The translations under genes and the position numbers were made by a program. DNA of 64,000 nucleotides from positions 11,067,639 to 11,131,638 of the forward strand of contig JBBCBC010000025.1 of assembly GCA_037126765.1 (NCBI GenBank), in the 5' to 3' direction. The notes below the pieces were generated by a model, which did no database searches, was not told the DNA's origin, and saw only the letters and a list, made by a program, of their open reading frames with translations. This document shows positions 44,612 through 56,177 of this stretch, in pieces; position 1 is the stretch's first letter; every line of letters begins with the position of its first letter. Source of the DNA: Stenogyne calaminthoides. Lineage: Eukaryota; Streptophyta; Magnoliopsida; Lamiales; Lamiaceae.

Positions 44612-44812
44612 TCGTGATTCAACTTGCGCCGCTAGTAACACAGGCGGTGGCCGAACCACCGAGCCTCGAAGTCGAACTAATTACCACCAACCATATAGTA
44701 TATAAGCCTTCCCATTTAGAAACTAAATTAGCGAATTCCGCCCCCATCTGTACTCGAACCCTCGTTGGTTGAGCTGACGGTATGGTGCTCAACCACTCGG
44801 ACACTTGATTTC
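44612..44812 (-). repeat. Two-unit tRNA-like module in the CACTA 3' region
   Basis: On the minus strand: A-box-like TGTCCGAGTGG (44793-44803) and B box GGGTTCGAGTAC (44750-44761), then GGGAAGGCTTATATACTATA, then a second unit GGCTCGGTGGTTCGG (44651-44665) and a weak B-like AGTTGAATCAC, ending in an A run at 44600-44609. Order, spacing and joining sequence match the module at 15817-16020, and the position relative to the transposase stop and subterminal array is the same. Confidence 0.6.
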
Positions 44813-45218
44813 ATTCGTTTAGTTTACAACTTTAATTGTATATGTCCACAAATTAAATAATTTTTTCGAAAAAAAAAATTGTATCAATTTTCTATACATA
44901 TGTACATTAATTCCACACCTTTTAAAGTTATAATTATTTTTTATTAATTATAAATTTTAATTAAATTATGTTATATTATTTTAAAATTTATATTTCTAAT
45001 TATCTTACCTCAAAATTTCAAATTCTCCTCCAATTTAAATTTAAATTTTCTTTATTTATATAACCTTTATATATTATAGATGGTAATTGATTTATTTTTT
45101 ATATTAATTTCTACTTTAGTTATGTTATATTAGTTAAAATTTAATTATAGTCAATGTGCAAATAAATAAATATGCAAATAATTATCAATATTAAAATGAT
45201 AGTCAATGTGCTTCATCA

Positions 45219-48200
45219 TTATTCTTCTTCTTCTTCTTCCTCATCGTCATCCTCATTTTCTTCCTCATCATCATCCTCATCTTCTTCATCATCCTCATCT
45301 TCATTCTCATTTTCGTCTTCGTTCAATTCCTCCTCATCGCTTCTAAATGTCTACCATATCCGGATTTGCGATGTTAAGTCTACAAAGAGACCAAAATCTC
45401 TGAATGCACCCTCGGTTTGAGTCTCTATACCTTCCCTTTGAATGGAATTTCTTCTTCCTCATTACTTTTTATTCATTTTAGGAATTTCCACCAATGATCT
45501 TGCTTTAACTTTTGCAAACAACTATCCAAATCATTATTTGATCAGCGCCCGGGGTATGTCTTAATAGTATACTTGAGATACTTGAACAACAAGTACAAAT
45601 GGATCATACCCCGATATTTTCTTTTTGGATTAACATCGACCGGTTTTGTAATTTGAATGGATTCTTGTTCCTCAGTCCCGACGGGATCAAACCAATCACA
45701 CTTGAACAACACTACAGTCTTCGCAGGATATCCCGGATATCCTACTTCAACGACCTCCTGCATCTCTCCATAGTAATCATGTGGATCTGCATTAAAGTTT
45801 GCACTCTTAATGCAAACACCATTGTTTGTAGTCGTTTTGGTAGATGCACACTCAGTCGTATGAAACTTGTAGCCATTTACATAATAACCGCGGTATGTAC
45901 TAACACGGCGTAGTGGTCCTTTACTGAGATCCTTTATAAATTGATTCTCAAAGTTGTGAGACTGACCCTGTAATTAAATATTTAAGTATATAATAAATTA
46001 TATGCGTATATATTATATATAAAATAAATTATATAATAAACGATACTCACATAATTTTGGAACCATCCTGCAAATTCACGACTAATGTAGTCACTCACTT
46101 CGTCATCTGCGATATTTAGATTTTCATGTTGTAGCTCTGTTGTATAGATCTTTATTGAAAACAAAATACAATTGTTCATATCAATCAAATTAATTAATTG
46201 TTTATTCAAAAGATAAATATACATTTAATACTTACTGGATGTACTGTTGGATCTCGTCGCAATTCAATAACACATATGTGTGTGCAACTTCAGCCTGTTG
46301 TTGGGATAACCAGTATCATTTGGTCTTTTTTTCCCAAAGGCCGACCTGGAAACTTAAATATAGACAAATTACCTTCGAGATCTCCATCGATATTGTCCAT
46401 GCCTCTACCATCGTAATTACGTGGCTCATTTCTCAACCTTGTTGTAACATGATCCTCAAAATAATACAAACAAAACGACGTAACCTCTTCATTCAATAGG
46501 CTAACAATCGATGCTTCAATCTTGGCCTTTTGTTTAGCATTGAGCTTCAAATTATGGAGATACCTACACATATTAAAAGTGATTGTGAAATTAAAGTTGT
46601 ACTACTTAAAGTGATTTAGCATATGTATATATAAAAATTTACCTCTCAAATGGATACATCCACCTAAATTGCACTGGACCACCAATTTTGGCTTACTTAC
46701 ACATATTAAAAGTGATTGGGAAATTAAAATTGTACTACTTAAAGTGATTTAGCATATGTATAATATATATGTATATATAAAATTTTACCTCTCAAATGGA
46801 TACATCCACCTGTATTGCACTGGACCAACAATTTTGGCTTCATATGCTAAGTGTACTAGTAAGTGCTCCATTGAATCAAAAAAGCTTGGTGGGAAAATGC
46901 GCTCCAACTTGCACAAAATAACTGGAATATCTTTCTCCAAACGGATCATGTCATCAACTGTAATCATTGTTGTTAAATCTCTAAGAATAGACATAATTGA
47001 TTATAGCCCCCATTGTTTTTAGGAAGAAATTCACACGTTGCAATCGGCAACAAACAATAATAAACACGTGACAATCATGACTTTTCATCCCTAACACCTT
47101 CCCATTTGTTGTTTTTACGCAACGACTCAAGTTTGACACGTAATCATCCGGAAATTTCGACTTTTCAATCCACTTACACAATGTTAGTTTTTCATCCTTA
47201 TCAAGTGTGTAAGTGGCCTTCGGATATTTTCCCGTCCTCTCATCATTTTTCAAATTTTTACGATTGCATATCATATTCAACTCATCGCGAGACTTTGAAG
47301 TGTCTTTTGTCTTGCCTTCTGTATTCATAATTGTGTGGAACACATTATCAAACACATTTTTTCTAAGATGCATCACATCCACGCCAGGTCGAATCAAAAG
47401 TGAGCTCCAATAGGACAAATCCCAAAAAATACTTTTTTTCTTCCAACCACCAGTTATACGTTTATTCCAATCCGCAGCTTTATCTTCTGTCGGTTTTTTC
47501 AATCCCATCCGACTAATTTCAAACAACATTCGTTACTTTATCTGAAATTCAAAACATGAGCTTACAAGTATATTAATAATAACACATTAATAAATAAAAA
47601 AATACCTGTCCGATAGGTTGGTGGTTTCTTTGTAATTTCTACTCCTTTGGTGAATGAAAGTTTATTCCTTCGAAAAGGATGATCATCAGGTAAAAACTTT
47701 CGATGGTTGTCGAACCATGAGACTTTTCTGCTAATCGAAAGACTGAAAGCATCAGAATGGTCCATGCAGTGAGGACATGCTTGTTTCCCAACAGTACTCC
47801 ACCCGCATAACATAGAATATGTTGGAAAGTCGCTAATGGTCCACAATATAATGCGGCTCGGCCGTGAAGTTTTGCTTTCTAGAAACATCGTAAGTTTGCA
47901 CTCCTATCTCCCACAAATATATCAAGTCTCTTATCAATGGCTGAAGATAAACGTCTAGCTTATCCTTTGGATTTCTTGGGCCCGGCACCAATACAGAGAG
48001 GAACATAGTTTGGGGTTTCATGCACATCCATGGAGGCAGGTTATACGGGGTCAATATTATAAGCCACAACAAATATTGCTTACCATGCATACCAAATGGA
48101 CAAAAACCGTCAGTGCTAAGACCCAACCGCACATTCTTAGTTTCATTTGCAAAATCAGAGAATACAGAGTCAAGATGTTTCCAAGTCATCGAGTTTGCAG

Positions 48201-49265
48201 GATGTCGCATCTCTCCAGAAGTAGGATCAGCTGAATTTGTTTGCATGCCATATCATGTGTTTAGCGAGGCACTAGATTGATACAATCTCATCAAACGGGG
48301 AATGACAGGAAGATAATGCATTTTCTTATATGTCACTTTCTTCTTCACGTACATCTTCACCCTCTTAAATCGAGACCACCAATCCTCATCCGACGAACCT
48401 CTTTGAATCGAGCATGGCCACAAACTCTACGATTCAAGGTTTTATCTTCATCATTACCCCAAAGATAGCATGCAACCATTGATACAACAATCAATACTCT
48501 CAACCCAGAGTCCCATATCCTTCAAAGAATCTTTTACTCTGATTTTTGTTTTAGAACTTTATTACCCGAGGGCATACTTCAATTGAACAATTGACATATC
48601 CGATTGAATGCTCTTCGAAAGTTTGTTCTCAACTTTGATGGACATGAGTCGAGCATTGAATGACAACTGAGAGTGAGTCGAACATCCATCATACAAATCT
48701 TGATCAGTTGCTTTCAACATTTAGTAAAACTTTGCTGAATTATCATTTGGTTCCTCCTCCATGTCTGAAAATTGAAACTGGGGAAGAGCACTATCAGAAA
48801 CAGCTTCCATAACCATCGTATGATACATATCAGGTGTAGCCATTTCTATTACAGGATCATAAGAACTACTACCACCGATACGTATGCCTCATCACGAATT
48901 ACGGGATCATAAGACGCGTGCCACCTAGTACACTTGAATTATAATACTGATCAACATCATTATAATCAATATTCCATCGTACTTCACCATGTCTTGTCCA
49001 ATTATAATCACGAGGAACAAAATCATTGCTAATAATATGCACTTGAACTTCCTTAATGTTTCGGAATGTTCTATTAAAACATTCTTGCTCAAATTACACG
49101 GACACCTAATAAGACCTTCACTCATTCATACCGGTCGACTAGTTACAAAATTAAGAACATTATTAACTTCACTGAAGAACGCAACATTGACACATCCTCG
49201 AATGATTCTTGGCATTGCATACATCCAACCACGATTTGGAAGTTCCATCTGTTTCAAAATCATAT
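45219..49265 (-). pseudogene. CACTA transposase, TNP2-like gene
   Basis: Reading leftwards: a start region with PNRGWMYAMPRIIRG (about 49250), the Cys-containing transposase-associated domain (SEGLIRCPCNLS, 49125; NWTRHGE in another frame), the transposase_21 core at 48250-47000 (FANETKNVRLGLSTDGFCPF, YNLPPWMCMKPQTMFLSVLV, GKQACPHCMDHSDAFSLS, LLIRPGVDVMHLRKNVFDNV), DUF4218 at about 46990-46290 (PPSFFDSMEHLLVHLAYEAK, VQYRWMYPFER), DUF4216 at 45763-45542 (QEVVEVGYPGYPAKTVVLFK) and an Asp/Glu tail to TAA at 45219-45221. It catalyses excision and insertion by binding the CACTA ends. Introns are visible (donor GTAAA at 46787-46791 on the minus strand). Multiple frameshifts and stops break it. Confidence 0.9.
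46566..46840. repeat. Tandem duplication of an exon end plus intron inside TNP2
   Basis: Two direct copies (about 46566-46694 and 46698-46840) each contain, on the minus strand, the coding end VQYRWMYPFER (one copy altered to VQFRWMYPFER), the splice donor and about 75 bp of intron. Only one can be used in a normal protein. Confidence 0.85.
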
Positions 49266-49689
49266 CATCATTTTAATAAAAAAACTAAAAAAATTGGGCA
49301 GCGTTTTGTTTGTATATAGCTCTATCCAAATTATAATTACCATCAAAACCAACACATTTTTAAAATATTACTATGTTATTTAAATGGTAAAAATATACTA
49401 AAAACCCATCAAAACCATTAAAATATTACTTTGTTCCTTCTCATTTTTCAAAACCATCAAAACCCCTTTCCTCCTCTCAAATTATACTAAAAAAATATAT
49501 TTAAATGGTAGAAACACAAAAAAGTTACGATAAAATACGTGGTGGTGATGCCAAATAATGGTAGAGTAAAGCCTGGTTGCAACAAGCACTTCAAAATGAT
49601 CTTCTCCTTACATTTCCCACGATTTTGCTCAAAAATATTTCATGAGTTGTGTTTTGTTCGAATATTTGAAAATAAGGCTGCAAACTGGT

Positions 49690-49860
49690 ATAAATCTTGT
49701 AATTCAGGGATGGATTTGAGACAGTTTTTCCGTCTCTAAATCCATTTTAAAAATTGAGACAGAAAATCCATCTCAAAATCGTCTCAAAATAATACCTTTT
49801 AATTTCAGTATTTGGGACGGTTTTGCCGTCTCAAAACCGTCTCAAATATTTCACATGATG
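49690..49860. repeat. Internal cluster of CACTA subterminal-type repeats
   Basis: TTGAGACAGTTTTTCCGTCT, GGGACGGTTTTGCCGTCTC and related units lie between the TNP2 start and the TNPA end, far from either terminus. Confidence 0.8.
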
Positions 49861-50166
49861 TTACAAGAACAGAGCCGTCTGGAAGACTCAATTGATACCT
49901 TTAACTATGTATTGTGTCACTTTTATCACAAGTCATTCTCCAATATATTTTCCTTTGAAAAACCATCATCCCTTCCATCTAAATATTTGAAACACACATT
50001 ATTTACTCCAAACTACAGTAATCTATATAGAAAATATATCCATTTTCCCCATTCATTATCCAGAATACATCACCATACAAAGACTAAATTGTTCAAAAAA
50101 CATAAAACTAAAATGTGCAAAATAAAATAAGTTTCATAAAAATAAAAACCCCTACTTAATTGTCAT

Positions 50167-51781
50167 TCAAATAGTCCTACCCTCCTCCTCCTCCTCCTCA
50201 TCATCATCATCCTCCTCTTCATTCTCATCCCTCACGAGGTGGAATTCCATATCCCGGCAACCACCACTCATGAAACACCTTGCCTCCGCACGACCACCTC
50301 CTCCGCCAACAGACCCCTCCCGACCAACAACAGCTCCGGAGCACCAACACCAACACCAATGCTCATATCCTACCAAAAATCGGGCCCTAGATTCGTGTGA
50401 GTGGTTAAGCACTCAAATTTGGTTCGATAATCAGCCTATAATTGCTGCAGATTTTTATCTCTCCATCGAGGGCAATGCTCGTGGAACGAGAGGCCCCAGG
50501 TAGGGTAGGCATTGTCTCAGGTGTCTCTTACGCAAGCGCCATCCTACCAGCCCGGATGATCCGCCCTCTGCTCACTCCAAATTTCATCGAGGTAGATTTC
50601 ATCAAGATTGATTGGTGGTGGCGAGGCACTGTGATCCACTTGCCTCATCCTGAGCACATATCCGCCTCGAGCCTCTAACTTCTTCTCCTCTTTTTTATCC
50701 TCTATTTGAGTTTTTCTTACAAATACAATTTAATTATGTATTATATAATAAAATTTTTATCAAACCAAATTAAACAAAAGACTATAATTTCTTCGTGTAG
50801 TTCCGGCAGATGCGGTACGCGTGGATGTCTCTTGTTCATCACTAAACGGATGAGGAATTTTCAATGTCTTTAGAAGGCCGACGCGATCCCGCAAATCCGC
50901 TTCCTATTAAACAAATACATGTATTAATTTAAATTAAATATAATATATATACCATATATTCAAATGTAAATTTATTACTCACAATTTCAAGTGAATGATC
51001 CAAAATAGATCGAGACCCTCCCGATGAGTAGCTATCCCACCCCATTAAGATTAGACATTCAATTTTTCCGATTTTGCTCGCAGACATCTTTTTGTACTCT
51101 TCTTGAGTTCTATTTGTCAATCAACGAAGTTCCGTACACCTTTTGAAGTTTAGTGGTGAGGTCCAACTTCCTTTTTTTTCCACTGCTCCACTTATACATG
51201 ATCGCTTTATACCGGAGCGCATAATATCACAAAATGACTTGAAGATCATCTTGCCAATCGCCGGATCCCAAACACACTCTTTCTACATTCAAATTAATTA
51301 AGAATGTCATAAAATCAATATACAATATATAATATTATATTAAAATAAATTATGAATTGTAGTTTTACATACCTTGAACTTCGTCAAAAATAGATTTTAC
51401 GATATCTTTTGACACAAATTTCCATGAAAAGGCACTATGGACTATGCCTACATCCGCAATGGCATCACCACTTTCATAAAGCCTCGTGACCGTGTATAAT
51501 ATCAGAAATCCAATAATTAAAAAAATAATCGAGAAATACATAAGTTAATTTATGATTAAAAGAAAAATCTACTTACTTACCCCGAGGATATCATTGCGAT
51601 ATCGTCCATCATTGCCCACCGGGTGATGTGTTTGAGTATACCGCATCACCACCGGAGACCTGTGAGGAAAGGGTAATGGAAGGATATGACACATAAGGTC
51701 TAAGTACCCTCTTCTTCTTTGTACGTCTACTAGAACCTTCCCGGAAGGTTGGGGAAGATTATCTCCATCTTGTTCACTCAT
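50167..51781 (-). pseudogene. CACTA second gene, TNPA/Ptta-like
   Basis: Starts MSEQDGDNLPQPSGKVLVDV at 51781. Later segments in other frames read VSKDIVKSIFDEV and KECVWDPAIGKMIFKSFCDI (about 51420-51225), TNRTQEEYKKMSASKIGKIE (51120) and LLKTLKIPHPFSDEQETS (about 50875-50820), ending with an acidic tail RDENEEEDDDDEEEEEEGRT (to 50167). The arrangement VWEDPxxGKMIFKxF, TxEEYKK resembles the plant transposase family called Ptta/En/Spm, the probable DNA-binding partner of TNP2. Several introns and frameshifts are present, and the exact gene model cannot be fixed. A second copy of most of this region is at 56784-58682. Confidence 0.65.
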
Positions 51782-52899
51782 TTGTATTCAATTAGTAACA
51801 ACATTATTAAGATTAAGTTGCTTAGAAATTAAAACATATGCATGAGAAAAAGAAAACAATACTGCCTTTGAACAAATATTAGAGCACCACAAAATTAATT
51901 TTGTTCTGAGTTTCTAATTGAGATCAAACATGATTTTGAACAGCTGTTTTTGATGACCCCAATGAATGTAACTCTAATATGCAAAACTTATTCAGTTTCC
52001 AAGAAAATTATACCCGAGGAATAGTGACTAGATAATTAACTAAAACTTGCAACCATATTGTTAGTTGGTCAGACAAAAGAATGAGGCACCAACACCATTC
52101 CTCTCTTTCATTTGAGAATGTTAATTAGTAAGTATGTGTGTACAATTTTATTTATTTACTAATACATTTTCAGGAGTCACATATAACTATATGAATTTGC
52201 ACCATTTTCAAAAGACAAACCAATCTAGTCACATATAACTATATGAATTTGCACATTTTCAGGAGTCACATATTTTCGGGAGTCACATATAACTACATGA
52301 ATTTGCACATTTTCAAAAGACAAACCAATCTAGTCATTTATTTAATTTATATGCCTACACGATTTTGCAATATGAAATTGCATTAGTCTTAAACTTTGTC
52401 ACTCTGCATGTGTATATAAAGGGCATCTTTCTATAAGACCGAGCTCTAATACCATATAAGACCGAGAGATATTATTTGGAAGCGAACAATTTTATTGATT
52501 GTATATATGAGTTTCAATTTATAGATACATGGAAGATACATATATTAACAAACTATGAATGATCTGCTACAATCTAGAACCTCCTGTAGATATACATGAT
52601 TGACTTGGTCTTCCCGTATCTTGCTTATTTGTTGATGAAAATATCATTCTAGAAACTTCATTTATACTTTCAATCCTAAATTGATATCCCACAGAACAAA
52701 CAATGTCACAGAACTCAGCATGACTTGAAGTATAAAAGTTAAAAAACTTACCGTCGGATTAGTAGAGGATCACAAGGCGGCGGGCTTTGCGGAATTGGGC
52801 GCCAGTGAAAATTGGGGAAGAAGAGTAAATTGGGTGGAAATCGAGACGAAATGGGAGCGGTGGAAATTTTAGGTAAATCTGAGTATATATTTGCAAAAT
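51782..52899. other. CACTA 5' non-coding region
   Basis: Between the TNPA start and the right subterminal array. It contains repeated short phrases (GTCACATATAACTATATGAA at about 52177 and 52231, and a third copy with ACTACATGAA at about 52284) and an AT-rich leader. It probably holds the promoter for minus-strand transcription. Confidence 0.5.
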
Positions 52900-53360
52900 T
52901 TGAGATGGTATTTCCGCCTCTCAAAATCTATTTTAAATCGTGCCAAAATCTGAGAGGTCAAAGTGGGCGGTGGAGGCGACACGCGTCCCAAATTTTGAGA
53001 CGGTTTTACCGTCTCTGAATAAAATTCAAAATTTTAGACGGTATTTCCGTCTCAAATAAGGCGGGCATAATTAATGGTGGTAGGTGGGATTTTCCGGGTC
53101 ACAAATCCACCTCAAATCTGTCTAAAAAATGACCCGTTCGTGTTGAGACGGAAAAAACCGTCTCAACATTTAAACCAAACGACGGCATTTAGGGATTAGG
53201 GGAGTTTCCGTCCCAAATCCGTCTCAAAGTCGTCCCAAATTGAGACGGATTAAAAAACCGTCTCAAATATGGTCAATTTTGACCGTTTAACTACTTCCGT
53301 CCCAAATCCGTCTCTAATCTGTCTCAATTTGCGACATAAATTATTCCATCTCTAAAACGC
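52900..53360. repeat. Right subterminal repeat array of the CACTA element
   Basis: Dense GAGACGG/CCGTCTC direct and inverted units, as at the left end, running up to the terminal CACTACAAAAAAGACG (53375 inward). Confidence 0.88.
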
Positions 53361-53760
53361 GTCTTTTTTGTAGTGTTATAGTGCAATGAGTGCACGACGT
53401 TCGATATATAAGTTTAAATATTTTATACTTGTACCATGTTTATCAATATTAATTATTATAAAATATATCAAAATACATAAATATGTTCTAAAAATATTAA
53501 AGTTTTGAACGTATCTCTTTTATATCACAAAAAATATTTACGATTTGAGTATGTACAAATTCTTTTTGCAATTCTATAAGAAATTCCTCTTTCATCTTTT
53601 TACATGGAGTAGCCTTGACGAAATCCATAGCATATATCATATACAATGATCAAAAATCTGCACAATATAATTAAAACAAAAAGAAGAAAAATCGCAAATT
53701 GAATCGAAATCTGAAATTGAAAATAAAATATATTGTACAGTGATTAATAAAAAAATGTTA

Positions 53761-53883
53761 CTCCCTCTGTGGTTTTGCCCCATATTTATTTACTCTTTTT
53801 TTCCAAATGGTCCCGTTCCATGCCTGTTTACTCTTTTCTATAAAACCCAAGAAACAAGTATAACAAGTATAGGTCGGAGGGAG
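53761..53883. mobile_element. Short Stowaway-like MITE upstream of the AKR gene
   Basis: CTCCCTCTGTGG on the left and CTCCCTCCGACC read from the right, flanked by TA duplications (53759-53760 and 53884-53885). 123 bp. It lies about 260 bp 5' of the AKR start codon and could carry promoter elements. Confidence 0.82.
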
Positions 53884-54084
53884 TAGTAATTAAAAAAAAA
53901 AGAGAAAATTTTTGTGAGTCAATGATGTATACAGTGACAAGCCCAATCAAAGTGTATAGCTGTATACATATTAATGCTCGACCATTGGAGGAAAAAAACT
54001 ATAAAAAAATGATTTCCGGGTCAGCTAATTCTGAGTATATGGGTTGAACTAAAATTACGAAATTAACCCGTTGAGCACATGATT

Positions 54085-54096
54085 CTATATATATAT
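54085..54096 (+). promoter_or_regulatory. Putative AKR core promoter (TATA box)
   Basis: CTATATATATAT lies about 45-55 bp upstream of the AKR start codon at 54140. Other TA-rich words occur at 54101-54110. No transcript evidence is available; the location is plausible but a short leader would result. Confidence 0.5.
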
Positions 54097-54139
54097 TGAG
54101 ATATATAATAAGATTGAATTAGATTAGAGAGAAAAAAGA

Positions 54140-56177
54140 ATGGGGATCCCAGAAATAGAGTTGAATTCGGGTTACAAAATGAACGTTCTGGGGCTTGGTA
54201 CCTCAGGTATGACAGCGTTTGCTGATGAGGTGCAAGCCCTTGTGAAGGCGATCGAACGCGGGTACAGGACATTCGATACAGCTTCTCTATACACAAGTGA
54301 GAAAGCCATAGGCGAAGCGGTAGATGAAGCCCTCAAACGGGGCCTTATCAAATCCAGAGACGAACTCTTCATTATTTCCAAGCTCTGGATCAACGACGCT
54401 CATGCTCATCGCGTCCTCCCTGCTCTCCACAAAACACTCCAGTAAGTAACAAAATTAATATATCTGCTTTGCTCTGCTCTGCTCATCAAAAAATTACTCT
54501 TTCTCTCTCATAATTAATTGAATATTTATCTGTACTCACGAATTTTAAGAAAAAAATAATTGTTTATTATCCTTAAAAGGGTTAAAGTAGGGGAATTAAA
54601 CCAAAATTGTTTTTATAACTTTGTATCTTTATTGAAATGGTTCCATAATTATCAACTTTTTCCAATTTAGTTCCATATATATTTAATTTGTTTCAATTTA
54701 ATTCTAAAACCGCCGGAGGTCGCCTCAAAATTAAATACATATGAGACTAAATTGAAAAAAAAATAATAATTACGGAATCATTTCAATAAAGGTACTAAGC
54801 TATGGGCCAATTTTGGTTTAAATCCCAAGAAAAGTAGTGACATTTGTGTAAATTAAATTAGATAAATTGACTTGTGTTAAAAAAAAGAATGACATTGAAA
54901 TTAATATTGAGGTGTTTGAATGGTATAAATAAAAGAGAAAAAATTATTTTATTACCATTTATAGAAACGTTCAATTGAGTTTGGAACGAACATTTTTGGC
55001 AAATGTTCAATTGCGTTGGGATGGAGGTAGTATTAATTTCTGCGCGCTGATATGTTGTCGCATGGCATGCATGCAGGAACCTTAAGCTCGAGTATCTGGA
55101 TCTTTACCTCATTCATTTTCCCGTAAGCGTTATGCAGGAAACAATTGAGTACCCGATTTCGAATAAGAAGAACATTGTTCCATTTGATTACAAAGGCGTT
55201 TGGACAAAAATGGAAGAAGCCGTAAAATCAGGGCTTGTGAAATCCATTGGAGTCAGTAACTTCACTGCCAAGAAAATTGATGACTTGCTATTAGTTGCAA
55301 CCATCCCTCCTGCTATGAATCAGGTGGAATTTAGTCCACTGTGGCAACAAAAGAAGTTGATTGATTTCTGCAAGTTGAAAGGAATTGTTGTAGCCGGTTA
55401 TCAAACTTTGGGATCATCTGGAGTATTTCTGAGATCCGAAGTACAGGGCGTTGAGGCCTTAAAAGAGATGGCCAAAGCCAAAGGGAAGAGTGTCCCACAG
55501 GTACTTCCTTTTCTTTTCTTTAATAAACACTTACATTACAGATCTTGCTGATCAAATGTAGTAATATATTTGTATCGTTTCCTAACTAACTATCATTAAT
55601 GCTATATATCAAATTAGTATACATTTTGATAAATCTATGAGTAAAATTCATTTTTGGTCTCATATACGATTTTGATCCCAATATTCATCACCTTGGTCCC
55701 GTAAAAATTTTTTTTTCATGCAGTTTGGTTCTTCCGTTTCGAATTCGTTATATTCAACTGGACTTTTGGTTCCAAAACCTTGTCCCGTGGGACCAAATTG
55801 TAGCTGAATTTAATGGAAAACGTAACACTGAGACAAAAACTACATGAAAAAATGGTTTTGAGACCAAAATGGTGGGTGTTAGGATCAAAATCTTGAGGTC
55901 TCATGTCCTGTGGGATCAAAAATGAATTTAACTCATCAATTAATGTTGTTTAAAGTAGATATAAAATTGCAAACGAATTGCACAGTTCAATCAAGTCTTT
56001 GTCTAAATAATTTCAAGATCAAGTTCTTATATGTGTTTAATTCAGGTGATCCTTAGATGGGCATATCAAGTTGGAGTTGTTCCAATTGTGAAGAGCTACA
56101 ACCCAGGCAGAATGGAAGAAAATCGGAATATCTTCGACTGGGAATTAAGCGACCAAGAGATGAAAAAAGATAAGTGA
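54140..56177 (+). CDS. Aldo-keto reductase (AKR4-like), three exons, C-terminus disrupted
   Basis: Exons 54140-54441, 55077-55500 and 56046-56177 have consensus GT/AG junctions and keep frame. The start MGIPEIELNSGYKMNVLGLG fits the family. All four catalytic residues of the (beta/alpha)8 barrel are present: Asp46 (YRTFDTASLY), Tyr51, Lys81 (ISKLW) and His114 (YLIHFP). GLVKSIGVSNF, PAMNQVEFSPLWQQKKL and the NADPH-site VPIVKSYNPGRMEEN complete the fold. Relatives in plants include codeinone, methylecgonone and chalcone-pathway reductases and mugineic acid synthase; the substrate cannot be deduced. It ends early at TGA 56175-56177 after SDQEMKKDK. The usual last ~30 residues (SEIPQSRGLLADGF, then KSLEDLWDGEL) follow up to 56272 in two other frames. 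The first shift lies in an A run at 56163-56168, so either the gene is newly broken or the assembly has two indels. Both introns hold MITEs. Confidence 0.88.
54591..54826. mobile_element. MITE in AKR intron 1
   Basis: Inverted termini GGGAATTAAACCAAAATTG and, from the right, GGGATTTAAACCAAAATTGG. The arms continue with GTATCTTTATTGAAATGGTTCC and its inverted match. About 236 bp. A half copy lies at 16735-16835. Confidence 0.8.
55637..55936. mobile_element. MITE in AKR intron 2
   Basis: The arms are long inverted repeats: ATGAGTAAAATTCATTTTTG on the left and ATGAGTTAAATTCATTTTTG read from the right, continuing through GATTTTGATCC and the TTTTTTTTCATG(C/T)AGTTT block. About 300 bp, no ORF, different family from the intron 1 MITE. 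Confidence 0.82.

Larger units (their letters stand above)
44135..53375 (-). mobile_element. CACTA (En/Spm) transposon with both ends and TTA target duplication
   Basis: Left end CACTACAAAAAAAATGAG; right end, read inward on the minus strand, CACTACAAAAAAGACGCG. 3-bp target duplications TTA lie at 44132-44134 and 53376-53378. Subterminal arrays of GAGACGG...CCGTCTC repeats occupy both ends (44150-44600, 52900-53360). Inside, both genes run on the minus strand: a TNPA-like gene (50167-51781) and a TNP2-like gene (45219-49265). 9241 bp. Both genes are broken, so at best it could be moved by a relative in trans. Confidence 0.95.

Noticed and set aside
45172..45420. Plus-strand poly-Ser ORF
   Set aside because: Antisense of the acidic tail of the TNP2-like gene; the sense frame has homology, this one does not.
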